Assembly: GCF_900104305.1 (NCBI RefSeq)
Contig: NZ_FNJC01000002.1
Span: 620,001-684,000, forward strand
Direction: 5' to 3'
Source of the DNA: Filomicrobium insigne
GTDB taxonomy: Bacteria > Pseudomonadota > Alphaproteobacteria > Rhizobiales > Hyphomicrobiaceae
Length of the DNA: 64,000 nt
A program made the position numbers and the translations under genes. Under the pieces are notes generated by a model that worked only from the letters and a program-made list of their open reading frames with translations, was not told the DNA's origin and made no database searches. Shown here in pieces: positions 9,226 through 19,265 of this stretch (positions are counted from its first letter, which is position 1; each line of letters begins with the position of its first letter).

Positions 9226-10187
9226 CAAAACAAGCCTAACCCGGTGACCTGCGCGCCTGTCACAGTTGCGATCACATGCTCAGTCAGAAGTACTGCGAAC
9301 AGTGCGAAGAGATAGAAGATCGAGAAGCCAAAAAGCTGCTTCGCCGCATGATCGGCTTCGCGTCCCTCGGTCACCCGCGCAACCTTAAAGGCAAACCACA
9401 GGAAAACTATCCCAAGCACAACTGACGTCGCGCCATAGGCCGCACCACCAAGACCGATGAACGACGGTGCAACGGCCAAAGGCACAAGCAAAAGCGAGTA
9501 GATTACGATCTGACGCCGTGTCTCCTTCGGACCAGCAACCACCGGTAGCATCGGCACACCAACACGCTCATAGTCCCTGCAGCGATAAAGTGCGAGAGCC
9601 CAGAAATGAGGTGGGGTCCACATGAAGATGATTAGGAATAGCAGAACACTTTCAATCGAGATTCCTCCCGTGACTGCAGCCCAACCAATCATCGGAGGAA
9701 ATGCCCCGGCGGCACCGCCAATCACGATGTTCTGCGGCGTCCGGCGTTTAAGCCACATCGTATAGACGAAAATGTAAAAGCCGATTGTTAGGGCGAGAAG
9801 CCCTCCGGCGGTCCAATTGACCAGAACGCCAAGCGTCATGATCGACGCAACAGACAAAACGATACCGAAGCCAAGCGCTTCGCCTGCGCTTACGAGGCCA
9901 CGAGGGATCGGCCGAGCTGCCGTGCGTGCCATATGCCGATCGATATCGGCGTCGTACCACATGTTGAGTGCACCGGACGCCCCAGCACCCACCGCGATAG
10001 CAAGGATCGCGATAATCGCCAGCACTGGATGCAGGTGCCCGGGCGCAGCAACCATTCCGGTCAGCCCGGTGAAAACAACAAGCGACATGACGCGCGGCTT
10101 CATCAAAGCCACGAAGTCTCCGACGCTTGGCGTCCCCGTAACCGCCACCGTCTCAACATCTGCCTGCAATCTCGACGTCACCGACAT
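9225..10187 (-). CDS. ctaB: Protoheme IX farnesyltransferase (heme O synthase)
   Basis: A 320-residue UbiA-family polytopic membrane enzyme that adds a farnesyl group to heme b, giving heme O for the oxidase. The prenyl-diphosphate binding motif is visible as [19 protein letters not shown], followed by about eight further hydrophobic helices. The ATG at 10187 (MSVTSRLQ) is preferred over an upstream in-frame TTG at 10211. The 240 bases between it and ctaD hold no gene that I can support. Confidence 0.95.
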   Translation of the reverse strand: MSVTSRLQADVETVAVTGTPSVGDFVALMKPRVMSLVVFTGLTGMVAAPGHLHPVLAIIAILAIAVGAGASGALNMWYDADIDRHMARTAARPIPRGLVSAGEALGFGIVLSVASIMTLGVLVNWTAGGLLALTIGFYIFVYTMWLKRRTPQNIVIGGAAGAFPPMIGWAAVTGGISIESVLLFLIIFMWTPPHFWALALYRCRDYERVGVPMLPVVAGPKETRRQIVIYSLLLVPLAVAPSFIGLGGAAYGATSVVLGIVFLWFAFKVARVTEGREADHAAKQLFGFSIFYLFALFAVLLTEHVIATVTGAQVTGLGLF

Positions 10188-10426
10188 CTCGCAACCACTG
10201 ATAAAGACCAAGTCTCTACGGAACCAACGTACCGCATCCCAGCCCCGACGCGTCCAGCAAGAAGCTCTGCCGATTACGCGCCTGGGTACCGCTCGACGGA
10301 ACTATTCCTGATCCGCTAGCAACAGCGGACGATGCCGGTTGGCCCGCCCGCCACTTTAATACCCGCTTGTTCAGATCAAACAGGCGGCCCGGCCACAGAT
10401 CGCGGCCGGACCGATCCCTGTCCCGA

Positions 10427-12046
10427 TCAATGATGATCGGTTGCTTTGATCCGCGGCAGCGTTTCGAAGCAGTGGTACGGCGGTGGCGAAGACAGTGTCC
10501 ACTCCAACGTCGTTGCGCCAGCACCCCAAGGGTTGTTGCCGACCCGCTCTTTGCGAGACAGGGCTACAAACAGACCGATGAAGAAGCAGATCGCGCCCAC
10601 CGTTGTGATGTAAGAACCGATCGATGAGACCATGTTCCAAGTCGCAAAGGCGTCCGGATAGTCGACATAACGGCGCGGCATACCGGCAGCTCCGAGGAAG
10701 TGCTGCGGGAAGAACAGGATGTTCGCGCCAATAAACGTCAGCCAGAAGTGCAGCTTACCCCAGAACTCGGAGTACATTTTGCCGAACATCTTCGGGAACC
10801 AGTAGTACCAGCCGGCGAAGATCGAGAACACCGCACCCAGCGACAGCACATAGTGGAAGTGAGCAACCACATAGTAGGTGTCGTGAAGTGCACGGTCCAC
10901 ACCGGCGTTAGCCAGCATCACGCCCGTAACGCCACCAACGGTGAACAGGAAGATGAAGCCCAGCGCCCACAGCATCGGCAGACGGAACTGGATAGATCCA
11001 CCCCACATCGTAGCGATCCACGAGAACACCTTCACGCCAGTGGGAACAGCGATGACCATCGTCGCAAACACAAAGTAAGCCTGAGATTCGACGCTCATGC
11101 CTGACGTGTACATGTGGTGCGCCCACACGACGAAGCCGACAAGGCCGATGGCAACCATAGCGTAGGCCATGCCGAGATAGCCGAACACTGGCTTCTTGGA
11201 GAAGGTCGCAACGATGTGGCTGATCATACCGAAGCCCGGCAGGATCATGATGTACACTTCAGGGTGTCCAAAGAACCAGAACAAGTGCTGATAAAGAACC
11301 GGATCACCGCCGCCAGCTGCATCGAAGAAGGTGGTGCCAAAGTTACGATCGGTCAGCAGCATCGTGATCGCGCCAGCGAGAACCGGCAGCGACAGCAGCA
11401 GCAAGAACGCCGTAACAAGAACCGACCATGCGAACAGAGGCATCTTGTGCATCGTCATGCCCGGCGCGCGCATGTTGAAGATCGTGGTGATGAAGTTGAT
11501 GGCGCCCAGGATCGATGAAATACCGGCAAGGTGCAGCGACAGAATCACGAAATCGACGGATGGCCCCGGATGTCCGCTCGTAGATAGCGGCGCATAAACC
11601 GTCCAGCCCGTTCCTGCGCCGTCCATGCCCGGAGGGCCTTCGACGAACATCGAAGTTAACAGCAGAATGAAGGCGACAGGCAGAAGCCAAAACGAAATGT
11701 TGTTCATGCGCGGGAACGCCATGTCAGGCGCACCGATCATCAACGGCACGAACCAGTTGCCGAAGCCACCGATCATCGCCGGCATGACGACAAAGAACAC
11801 CATGATCATGCCGTGGCCGGTCACGAACACGTTGAACATGTGCGGGTTGCTGAAGATCTGCATCCCCGGCTCTTGCAGCTCCAACCGCATTACGACTGAA
11901 AGCGCAACACCAATGATCGACGCCATCATCGCGAAGATCAGATAAAGCGTGCCGATATCTTTGTGGTTGGTCGAAAACAGCCACCGCTTGACGAAGCTCG
12001 TCGGCGCGCCCTGCTCATTATAACCTGCGTGAGCTTGATTGCTCAT
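10427..12046 (-). CDS. ctaD: Cytochrome c oxidase subunit I
   Basis: A 539-residue, 12-helix heme-copper oxidase catalytic subunit. Visible signatures are [11 protein letters not shown] near the N-terminus, the CuB/Tyr region [17 protein letters not shown], and the heme-ligand region [14 protein letters not shown]. The ATG at 12046 has an AAGGGG ribosome-binding site 8 bases upstream, so I reject the longer in-frame ORF starting at 12145, which would overlap ctaC. It forms the enzyme core with ctaC and ctaE. Confidence 0.98.
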   Translation of the reverse strand: MSNQAHAGYNEQGAPTSFVKRWLFSTNHKDIGTLYLIFAMMASIIGVALSVVMRLELQEPGMQIFSNPHMFNVFVTGHGMIMVFFVVMPAMIGGFGNWFVPLMIGAPDMAFPRMNNISFWLLPVAFILLLTSMFVEGPPGMDGAGTGWTVYAPLSTSGHPGPSVDFVILSLHLAGISSILGAINFITTIFNMRAPGMTMHKMPLFAWSVLVTAFLLLLSLPVLAGAITMLLTDRNFGTTFFDAAGGGDPVLYQHLFWFFGHPEVYIMILPGFGMISHIVATFSKKPVFGYLGMAYAMVAIGLVGFVVWAHHMYTSGMSVESQAYFVFATMVIAVPTGVKVFSWIATMWGGSIQFRLPMLWALGFIFLFTVGGVTGVMLANAGVDRALHDTYYVVAHFHYVLSLGAVFSIFAGWYYWFPKMFGKMYSEFWGKLHFWLTFIGANILFFPQHFLGAAGMPRRYVDYPDAFATWNMVSSIGSYITTVGAICFFIGLFVALSRKERVGNNPWGAGATTLEWTLSSPPPYHCFETLPRIKATDHH

Positions 12047-12141
12047 TGCGTTCGCCCCTTCAGATCTTGAGATCTTGCCTAGTTCCAACTGAGTTTCTGG
12101 CTCGTGAACCGCCGCAGCGCACGCCGGTTCACTCGTCGAGA

Positions 12142-13041
12142 TCACTGCTGAACGGCAGCTACGTTTTGCTTAGCCTGTTCGATCGCAACTGCACGAATGA
12201 TCTCACGGGCTTTTTTCTTGTCCTTCGCTTCCATAGCGCCGGCCCAAGCATTGAAGGTATCCTCACTGACGACACGCACCGCAATCGGCATGAAGGCGTG
12301 ATCCTTGCCGCACAGCTCAGAGCATTGCCCGTAAAAGATGCCTTCCTTGGTGGCCTTGAACCAAGTTGCCGTAACACGGCCAGGAACCGCATCGGTCTTC
12401 GTACCAAACGAAGGAATCGTCCAAGCGTGAATCACGTCCTGCGACGTCACCAGCACGTGCACCACCTTGTTAACCGGCACGATAACTTCATTGTCGACTG
12501 CCAGCAGGCGCGGCGAAGGAATACCTTCGTCGATCAACTCCTGCCGCTCGTCGTCCGTCAGCATCAACGAATCGAACGAAAAACCGCCCCGGTCGGGATA
12601 TTCATGCGACCAGTACCACTGATAGCCCGTCGCCTTAATCGTCAGGTCGGGCTTCGGGTACGAGTACTGCAAATTGAGCAGCTTGAATGACGGAACCGCG
12701 ATAGCAACCAGGATGATGATCGGCACCACCGTCCAAGCCACCTCCAGCATCGCATGGTGCGTCGTCCGCGATGGCGTCGGATTCGCCTTCTCGCTGAACT
12801 TGAAGATTACGTAGACCATAAGCGCCAGAACGAAGATCGTAATAGCGACGATGATGACGTTCACGAGGTCATAAAAGCTATGAATGTCATCGGCGACAGG
12901 CGAAGCAGCAAGCTGCATGCCTATCTGCATATCCGCAGGCTGTCCCAGTTTTGCCGCCATGGCAGGAACTGCCAAGCATACAGCCGTGACGATACCGGCG
13001 AGAACCGTCGACGACATAACGCCGAGCCATCGTTTCACCAT
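12142..13041 (-). CDS. ctaC: Cytochrome c oxidase subunit II
   Basis: A 299-residue periplasm-facing subunit with a signal peptide (cleavage likely after AMAA, about residue 30), two membrane helices (about 60-82 and 100-123) and a cupredoxin domain. The CuA ligands are all present: H205, C240, E242, C244, H248 and M251. It accepts electrons from cytochrome c. It is the first gene of the minus-strand oxidase cluster and faces a 449-base intergenic region that must carry the promoter. GGGAG lies 7 bases before the ATG. Confidence 0.98.
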   Translation of the reverse strand: MVKRWLGVMSSTVLAGIVTAVCLAVPAMAAKLGQPADMQIGMQLAASPVADDIHSFYDLVNVIIVAITIFVLALMVYVIFKFSEKANPTPSRTTHHAMLEVAWTVVPIIILVAIAVPSFKLLNLQYSYPKPDLTIKATGYQWYWSHEYPDRGGFSFDSLMLTDDERQELIDEGIPSPRLLAVDNEVIVPVNKVVHVLVTSQDVIHAWTIPSFGTKTDAVPGRVTATWFKATKEGIFYGQCSELCGKDHAFMPIAVRVVSEDTFNAWAGAMEAKDKKKAREIIRAVAIEQAKQNVAAVQQ

Positions 13042-13490
13042 TCTCCGCTCCCAAGTTACGCTCGGCCGTCGCCGAGTCTGCCCCTTTGATTGATAATCAC
13101 GCCGGCCCCGGTCCGGCTCCGAGCATCCACTGGAGTGGCATCCTCACGGTCGTCGATCGGAGAGCAACTCCAGACCGCCGTAGGCGCCATTATACAGCGC
13201 CAGTAAGTCATAGACTGAACGAAGTCGTCTAAGGTGCTCGGCAAGCGTTCCCAACCCTATCCAGAACACAAGCCGCATGCGGAGCTCAAGTCAAGTTCCA
13301 TGCGGCATATATTCGCGATGGTCTTTGAACAATATTTGCACCCCTGTCCACCAAAACCGCCCAACAGCTCGGACAGTCCCAATTTAGCCTTTTTCGTTCC
13401 CGAGACGACACGACAAAGACTTCTCGCCAGACTAGATCATCAGCCACGCTGAAATCAGAAACGGCGGGGCTCAGCAATGGAGACGATCGC
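13042..13490. promoter_or_regulatory. Divergent intergenic region, ctaC / ialB-like
   Basis: 449 bases with no credible gene between divergently transcribed ctaC and the IalB-family gene. It should hold the promoters of both, including that of the cytochrome oxidase cluster. I see no clear -35/-10 pair or operator. The part near 13300-13400 is richer in A+T. Confidence 0.5.
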
Positions 13491-14051
13491 GTGCGGACCT
13501 GTGAAATTCCTCTGTCAGTTTTCCGCAGCAGCCGATTCGTTATTGCGGCGGTCATAGCCGTCCTAGTGACAGCCCTCGCTTTCGCACCCGCACAAGCGCA
13601 GGACGCGTCTCCCGACGGAAAAGTCAGATCTCAACACGGCGACTGGCAAATTGTTTGCAAGCCCCCGCCGCCGGGTGCCAGCCACGAAGTCTGCGCCGTT
13701 GTGCAGAGCGTCACGGCAGAAGACCGCAACAACGTCGGGCTGACCGTCTATTTTCAGCGCTTCTCGAATGGGACCCAGGTCCTGCGCGTATTCGCACCGC
13801 TCGGCGTCCTCCTGCCTCCCGGCCTGGGCTTGAAGATAGACGGCGCCGATGTGGGCAACGCACCATTTTTGCGCTGCCACACATTCGCTTGCTATGCGCA
13901 GGTGACCGTCGAAGAAAAGCTGGTCCAACAGCTCAAGAATGGAAAAACGGCAATCTTCGTAATCTTCCAAACCGAAGAGGCAGGCATCGGTATTCCGATT
14001 TCGCTGTCCGGCTTTTCCGATGCGCTGGCCGAACTGGCAAAGAGCAACTAA
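13491..14051 (+). CDS. Invasion-associated locus B (IalB) family periplasmic protein
   Basis: A 186-residue secreted protein: signal peptide with hydrophobic core (about residues 17-33) and AQAQ cleavage region, then an IalB domain with the typical HGDWQIVC start, four cysteines (C56, C67 and the later CHTFAC pair) and the IPISLSGF motif near the end. In Bartonella IalB is linked to erythrocyte invasion; in free-living relatives the family is widespread and its role unknown. The GTG start is supported by GGAG about 10 bases upstream; the nearby ATG at 13477 is out of frame. Confidence 0.85.
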   Translation: MRTCEIPLSVFRSSRFVIAAVIAVLVTALAFAPAQAQDASPDGKVRSQHGDWQIVCKPPPPGASHEVCAVVQSVTAEDRNNVGLTVYFQRFSNGTQVLRVFAPLGVLLPPGLGLKIDGADVGNAPFLRCHTFACYAQVTVEEKLVQQLKNGKTAIFVIFQTEEAGIGIPISLSGFSDALAELAKSN

Positions 14052-14082
14052 TGCCCTTCTCGAACCCAACTGCCAATCTCAG

Positions 14083-14760
14083 CTAGTTTTTCGGAGCTGG
14101 TCGCGAAACCGCCAACGCGCTCCGGCGCACGAGCTGGCCCCAAGTGTCGTCATACTTGTGCACCAGCGACATCGCTCCGCGCCCATCGACAAGGCCACGC
14201 TCTTCATTGTGCCAGTGGAAAATCCCACCGTTCAAATTGTAAACGCGATCCGCACCCGCCGCGAAAAGCTCCCTCTGGACGCGCTGTGCCAACGCTGAAC
14301 TGCGCATCCCCACCGAACAGTAAAAGACCACCATCTTGCCGCGCACCGAGGACGAATAGCGCTGCAGGAAGGCGTCGGTGGGGATATTCGGATCAACCCG
14401 GATAGAGTTGGGAGGATGGCCGACGGCAAACTCATCCGCTTCACGCACATCTAACAACAGCACACCGGACTTACCCGACAGCCGTTGCGCCAAACCTTCC
14501 GACGACAAGTGAAGGACATCAGGAAACCTGCGGCGAACCATCGTCTCGGTCGCAAGCATCCGTTCGGGCTGCAGAGCGACCGCCTTAGGCGCCGTAACAT
14601 CCGCCGTACGGCCAAATCCGACCCCAGTAGCAGACGCAGATGCAGATGCAGATGCAGATGCAGATGCAGTGAAAACGATCAAACCGATCGTCACAGATAC
14701 CAGCGACACTCTGTCCACAACGCGCCAAAGCATAGACCAGATCCGTCGTTCACTGACCAA
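14083..14760 (-). CDS. Exported rhodanese-like protein with Ser-Ala repeat
   Basis: A 225-residue protein with an N-terminal hydrophobic export segment (about residues 14-32), then a run of alternating Ser-Ala residues (about 33-45), then one rhodanese domain. The active-site loop CSVGMRS contains the catalytic Cys, and DVREADEFAVGH and NLNGGIFHWHN are standard rhodanese signatures. It may transfer sulfur or act on thiols outside the cytoplasm; the substrate is unknown. The Ser-Ala run is encoded by a perfect hexamer repeat, listed separately. It converges on the IalB-family gene with a 31-base gap. Confidence 0.87.
   Translation of the reverse strand: MVSERRIWSMLWRVVDRVSLVSVTIGLIVFTASASASASASASATGVGFGRTADVTAPKAVALQPERMLATETMVRRRFPDVLHLSSEGLAQRLSGKSGVLLLDVREADEFAVGHPPNSIRVDPNIPTDAFLQRYSSSVRGKMVVFYCSVGMRSSALAQRVQRELFAAGADRVYNLNGGIFHWHNEERGLVDGRGAMSLVHKYDDTWGQLVRRSALAVSRPAPKN
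14631..14666 (+). repeat. Hexanucleotide tandem repeat (CAGATG)5 with one variant unit
   Basis: Five perfect CAGATG units (14637-14666) preceded by one CAGACG unit. On the minus strand it encodes the Ser-Ala run next to the export signal of the rhodanese-like protein. Because the unit is 6 bases, slippage would add or remove two residues without breaking the frame. Confidence 0.95.
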
Positions 14761-14982
14761 CGCAGCAGCTCCTCAAAAAGCAACCTGAACTCAAACGACT
14801 TGCATGTCTCACAAGTGACGAACGAACACTATAGATGCGGGTTCCAACGACATCCCCACGTGACGGCAATTCACTCGAGAAGCCCAATACGGTCACGTGA
14901 AGATCCGCCCTTTCGCCACTTTATTCAAGGAGCATGAAAACCCGAAGCCGTAGGGCAAAACCAACACCAAGGGAGGCGTTAG

Positions 14983-16161
14983 TTGAAGGCAACTCAACAT
15001 CCATCTTCAGGGATCGATGAAACTGAGGAGACGCGCCGTTATCGCCGTCTGGAAGCCTTCAACCCTGCATTCCGCCGCGATATTGAACGTTTGATGCAAG
15101 TCTCTCCTGAACTGGAGGATCTTGCCGATAGCTTTCCCGGATTGTTGTTTGCGTTGGCGACAGGCTACGGCAAACCCGCGAAGCAACGCGCAAGTATACA
15201 GGCGATCCGTCGCGGCTTACCCCTTCAACGCGCAGCGATGACCTTATCGCTGCCATGGTGGCTGCGCCGCCTTCCTCCCGCCGCCTATACTCACAAAATC
15301 AGCATGCTACCGAGAAACGTAGAGTTCTCCAGGCATGTCGTTGATTTGATTCCGACACAAACATCGGACATGGGCCCCTGGCTATGGGCCATTGAGCATG
15401 GCTATCGCGGATGCCACTGGCACTTCGCTCTTTGGGCCGCGCGCTGGCTATCTAGATCCAATCGCGTCCTGGCAAGCCCGGGCGGAGAAAATAATTTCCG
15501 CTTTCTAACGGCCTGGGCATGGCACGCCGAGCGAGAGGGAACGCCAGGCCACCAGCTTGTACGCAAACCCTGGTCATCAGAAATGGGCCTGCGTAAAGCA
15601 CTGGACGAAGTGGGCATATGGCGCCGCCGTGTGGCCCTGGCCGTCGCGCTAAACTCACAAAAAGAAACCGACTGGCTCACCGAAGGCAGCGCCAACGGCT
15701 ACGAATTTGTCGCATTACAGACACCGGAGGATTTCATTCGGGAAAGCGATAAGATGGAGAACTGCTTGGATCAGTTCAGCGATCATATGGAAGGCGGCCT
15801 CTCGCGCATCTTCTCCATCAGAAAGAAGGGGCGCACCGTCGCAAATCTGGAAGTCGCCCCTCACGACAGCGAACCCACAATAGCCGGCATCCGTCAGTTG
15901 CGTGGACGCCGCAATCACAAGGCACGACCGGAGGTATGGCGCGCAGCATATACTTGGCTCAGCGAGCAACCCTTGCGACCGCCACACGCTGCGGCTCGGC
16001 GCAGCGACCGGGCGAGGACACAGCAAGCCGCATTGGAATTGTGGCTACCCTACCTGGAATTTCTCGATACGGCGGGGCTCGCCGAGGAGTTCGCGGCCTC
16101 AGCAATTGGCTTGAAGCCCATTGCGAGCAAGCGCCTTCCAAAAAGGAAAGTAAGTCTCTAA
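14983..16161 (+). CDS. PcfJ-like domain protein, function unknown
   Basis: A 392-residue soluble protein. The C-terminal half has the layout of PcfJ-like proteins: MENCLDQFSDHMEGGLSRIF, then a strand pair (SIRKKGRTVANLEV) and a downstream IRQLRGRRNH motif. The N-terminal half is rich in Trp and Arg and has no family I recognise. PcfJ homologues occur on plasmids and mobile elements, but their biochemical role is unknown. The TTG start is backed by a strong GGGAGG site six bases upstream, and no ATG lies nearby in frame. It is flanked by a 220-base upstream gap and a convergent phasin gene. Confidence 0.6.
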   Translation: MKATQHPSSGIDETEETRRYRRLEAFNPAFRRDIERLMQVSPELEDLADSFPGLLFALATGYGKPAKQRASIQAIRRGLPLQRAAMTLSLPWWLRRLPPAAYTHKISMLPRNVEFSRHVVDLIPTQTSDMGPWLWAIEHGYRGCHWHFALWAARWLSRSNRVLASPGGENNFRFLTAWAWHAEREGTPGHQLVRKPWSSEMGLRKALDEVGIWRRRVALAVALNSQKETDWLTEGSANGYEFVALQTPEDFIRESDKMENCLDQFSDHMEGGLSRIFSIRKKGRTVANLEVAPHDSEPTIAGIRQLRGRRNHKARPEVWRAAYTWLSEQPLRPPHAAARRSDRARTQQAALELWLPYLEFLDTAGLAEEFAASAIGLKPIASKRLPKRKVSL

Positions 16162-16237
16162 ACCAGCACTCGAACACCCCGTGGCGCACCTCGCAAAGTA
16201 ACATGCGCAAGGCCACCGCCGTCAAAGAAAGGAATGG

Positions 16238-16696
16238 TCAGGCCACACGCCGTTGTTCTCCTGTTGATTTGACGTGCACTCGTGTCGAGCGGCGCGACTT
16301 CTTTCCAACCGGCAAAGAAATGAGATCACGCTCGGGTTCGTCAGAAACCTTCTCAACCACAGGCGTTGCATGGGTTGGCGCGTTTGCCGTTACGTCAAGC
16401 ACCTGCGCGATGCGCCGTGTGCTCTCCGCCCCTTGCGAAAAAGCGGCTTCCCAGAATTGAGCCTGCACATTGAGAATATCCATCGGCGTCCGGCATCGTG
16501 CCAACTTACTGGGCATCCCAAGACAGGCCTGCATCCTTCTGCTCGTCAGTCCCCACAGCTCTAGCTGACACTGACCAAGCCCCTTAAATTTCCGTTGTGT
16601 TTCATCGGATTGGGCAACCGGGCTTGCAAAATACGCTTCGCACATCGCTTGCCACGAACCGAAGCCTAAATCACTGATATTATGTAATGATTTCAT
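16238..16696 (-). CDS. Phasin family protein
   Basis: A 152-residue mostly helical protein of the phasin_2 type: an amphipathic central region (about residues 35-105) with the typical spacing of ELWGLTSRRMQACLGMPSKL and MDILNVQAQFWEAAF, then a disordered basic tail. Phasins coat polyhydroxyalkanoate granules. No PHA synthesis gene is in this window. It converges on the PcfJ-like gene. Upstream DNA (16697-16992, 296 bases) is strongly A+T rich, holds no gene, and probably carries promoters for this gene and the barrel gene. Confidence 0.75.
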   Translation of the reverse strand: MKSLHNISDLGFGSWQAMCEAYFASPVAQSDETQRKFKGLGQCQLELWGLTSRRMQACLGMPSKLARCRTPMDILNVQAQFWEAAFSQGAESTRRIAQVLDVTANAPTHATPVVEKVSDEPERDLISLPVGKKSRRSTRVHVKSTGEQRRVA

Positions 16697-16992
16697 AACT
16701 CGACTCCCTGACCGCGACCAGCTTGCCTCCTACCAGCCGCTTGAAGTGGAAGTATAACTCACGATCGAAAATTCAACCGCCGGAAGTCAATTTGTCCACA
16801 GCTCGCCAGAACAATTAAGATGCTGCAGCGCAAAATAAATTTCCCAACCTTCTCGAAACTCTCAACAGATGCTCGCCATCACAAATTTCAATCAAAAATA
16901 ATTATCGAACAAAACTCACAACCAAAAATTGAATATAGAGCCATTAACCACTTTATATTTGACAGTACTCGTCCTATCGCGAAGCTTTAGCC

Positions 16993-17970
16993 ATGTTTCC
17001 CATCGCCGCTCCATGTTTCCCGCGGCGGAAAAACCCTTTGTATTTGTGTATTTTCATGTTGAGTTTCGTCTTTCTCAAGCAGGTCGAAAATATAATTTCA
17101 GCACGAGCTCAAGCGTGCTTATACCCCAAAGCATTGGTAGCGCTCGCTCTAATTATCAGCGCTCAACCCGTAGCAGCGAATGACGGAAACACGCCAACGA
17201 GGCACTATGAAACCTGGGTCGGCGCGGACACCGCCAAGAATGTTTGGCTTCTATATTCGGGAACGACTGCATCTCCATTCGGGCACATCTATGAAGACGG
17301 CCTTCGCCTAAGGTTTGTTGGCGGCTATGGCCAGTATACTTACGGCGGCAAACGTCCTGAGCTTAATCCTGCCTACACGGGTTTCGGAGCTGAACCGTGG
17401 CTCATTACGCCATATAAAACCTTCAAGGCACGGGTGCAGTTTGCGGAGGCTCTGATTGGCTATCAGTTACGTACTGGCGAACTTACGACCAAAGCTTTCG
17501 TCGGCATTTCGGCCATCGATCACGATATCCGTCCCGGAGACTATGCGATCCTTCCCGACGCAAACGGGAAACCGCAAAAATACTCCTTTAACTTTGCAAG
17601 TGGGCTTGATGTCGGCGTCAAAATCGCCCTTGAACTATGGTTGAATCTCGGTGCCGACGCCTATGCCTCTCTCGACCTTGCTTGGTCGGACGCCCACCTG
17701 ACGCGATCCGCACGTGCGCGGATCGGACATTACTTATTTGATGGCCTGTCCGCAGGCCTGGAAGCCAACTTCAACTTGGACAGAAATGGCGAAGTCCGCC
17801 TCAAGGACGAAGAATTCGTCACGGACGCACCTATCGATTACGCCCGCTTCGGTATGTTCGCGAGATACAATTGGGACGGAGGAGAAATTTCCGCTTCAGC
17901 CGGTCTACTCGGGGACTTCACGCAAAATCAGTCTGCATATGGTACAGTGAACTGGGTAACTCAGTTCTAA
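16993..17970 (+). CDS. BcsS-like outer-membrane beta-barrel protein
   Basis: A 325-residue protein with an export signal (ALVALALIISAQPVAA, about residues 50-65) followed by alternating hydrophobic/polar strands, many aromatic residues and a C-terminal Phe, typical of an outer-membrane barrel. It resembles the BcsS family found beside cellulose synthesis genes in alphaproteobacteria. No cellulose synthase gene lies in this window, so involvement in exopolysaccharide is inferred. The signal lies unusually deep; an internal ATG at 17056 gives a shorter leader and may be the true start. Confidence 0.6.
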   Translation: MFPIAAPCFPRRKNPLYLCIFMLSFVFLKQVENIISARAQACLYPKALVALALIISAQPVAANDGNTPTRHYETWVGADTAKNVWLLYSGTTASPFGHIYEDGLRLRFVGGYGQYTYGGKRPELNPAYTGFGAEPWLITPYKTFKARVQFAEALIGYQLRTGELTTKAFVGISAIDHDIRPGDYAILPDANGKPQKYSFNFASGLDVGVKIALELWLNLGADAYASLDLAWSDAHLTRSARARIGHYLFDGLSAGLEANFNLDRNGEVRLKDEEFVTDAPIDYARFGMFARYNWDGGEISASAGLLGDFTQNQSAYGTVNWVTQF

Positions 17971-18007
17971 CAAACCATCAGCCGCAGAGAGCGCATCGAG
18001 AGCAATC

Positions 18008-18322
18008 ATGATCGGACTACCATCTGCGAACATTTCGCGAGCAGCAATGGCGGCCGCTTCATTGCTTGTCTTGCTCACGGCCCCTGTCCACGCGAAGACG
18101 TGCGCGGATCAAACGGTTTGGGCGCGCGGAGAACCCTCCGTCCTACAATGGCTCGCCAAAGCGAAAACAAAAGCCAATTGGCGCGCAAAGGTCAGAGCTT
18201 TGCCGGATCTTGGCGATCCATTTGCCAATTGGGAACGGGCAGAGAACGCCACCGAACACTGCGTCTCGGGTCCATCCGGAACGGTCTGCGACTTCGAAGG
18301 CACCCCATGTCGTAAAGACTGA
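18008..18322 (+). CDS. Small secreted Cys-containing protein, unknown
   Basis: A 104-residue ORF with a clear signal peptide (hydrophobic core about residues 12-26, cleavage near VHA-K) and a short mature domain with five cysteines (C32, C85, C93, C100 and one in the signal-proximal part should be recounted) and several tryptophans. I do not recognise a family. It lies 37 bases after the barrel gene on the same strand and has GAGAG ahead of the ATG, so it may be co-transcribed. The 290 bases after it, up to the TetR gene, hold no gene that I can support. Confidence 0.6.
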   Translation: MIGLPSANISRAAMAAASLLVLLTAPVHAKTCADQTVWARGEPSVLQWLAKAKTKANWRAKVRALPDLGDPFANWERAENATEHCVSGPSGTVCDFEGTPCRKD

Positions 18323-18614
18323 GAAGCCCGTTAGCCATTTGTAAAATATGAGAATATCTGGACAATAAAACCCAGATGAGATTTTTGCGCGTCGGGATCG
18401 ATTTGCAATCGAACGACTTGACGACGCCACAATTCATCAACAAATAGAACGCCCATTCTGTTTGCGAACAGTGAATTGACACTCTGTTACCTGCGAAACA
18501 CCGGTTGCTCCGATAAAGCGGTTACTTTGACGATTTGCGTAGCACCCAACCACAGCACTTGAACAAGTGCCGCAGACAACTCGATCCAACCTCGACCTTT
18601 CGGTTCGGCCACCC

Positions 18615-19265
18615 ATGCCCAAGTTAAGGCCAGAAACTCTGACGGCACGTCGCGAGCACATTCTTGACGCTGCGGAACGCTGCTTTGCGCGTTCCGGCTT
18701 CCATCAATGTACGATGGCTGAGATTTGCGCTGAAGCGGGAATTAGTGCTGGCGCTCTCTACAGTCACTTTCCTTCGAAAGAAGCCCTAATCGCTGGTAGT
18801 GCGGAACGTGACCGGTCCAATCTCACACGCCAATTCGCCGAGGTCGCGGATACCCCGGATCTGCCGACAGCTCTCACAAAGATTGCCGAGTACTACACGG
18901 TCGACGAACCCCAATATAAGCGCATTTTGACTGCCGAAATCGGACTGGAAGCCACACGCAACAATGGCATTCGTGAGATTTTTAACTCCGTCGACGGTTT
19001 TGTAGTGAGCAGCCTTCGGGAAGTTATCGAGCGTTCCCAACAGGAAGGTCGCATCAAACCAGATCTCGATGCGCGAACTTTGGCTGAACTCCTCAGCGTC
19101 ATTGGCGAAGGCTTGATGTGGCGGCGTGCTGTTATTCCAGACTTCGACGCCAAGCCGTTGCTGCCTGCGATCACCAGCATCGTCGAAACGCTCTTTAACC
19201 CAACCTCACAACAACCAGGTGCCGCGACGCCGGCCAGACCTGCCGAGATCGAGGAAGACGCATGA
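18615..19265 (+). CDS. TetR/AcrR family repressor of the adjacent RND pump
   Basis: A TetR-family DNA-binding protein of about 216 residues from the ATG at 18615 (an in-frame TTG at 18567 would add 16). The helix-turn-helix reads FHQCTMAEICAEAGISAGAL followed by YSHFPSKEAL, which is classical for the family. The C-terminal ligand domain is of the TetR_C type. Its stop overlaps the start of the membrane-fusion gene (ATGA), so the regulator is the first gene of the efflux operon and probably represses its own transcription as well as the pump. Confidence 0.9.
   Translation: MPKLRPETLTARREHILDAAERCFARSGFHQCTMAEICAEAGISAGALYSHFPSKEALIAGSAERDRSNLTRQFAEVADTPDLPTALTKIAEYYTVDEPQYKRILTAEIGLEATRNNGIREIFNSVDGFVVSSLREVIERSQQEGRIKPDLDARTLAELLSVIGEGLMWRRAVIPDFDAKPLLPAITSIVETLFNPTSQQPGAATPARPAEIEEDA

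Noticed and set aside
14631-14666. CRISPR-like repeat
   Set aside because: Unit is 6 bases without spacers; it is a coding microsatellite. No CRISPR array was seen anywhere in the window.
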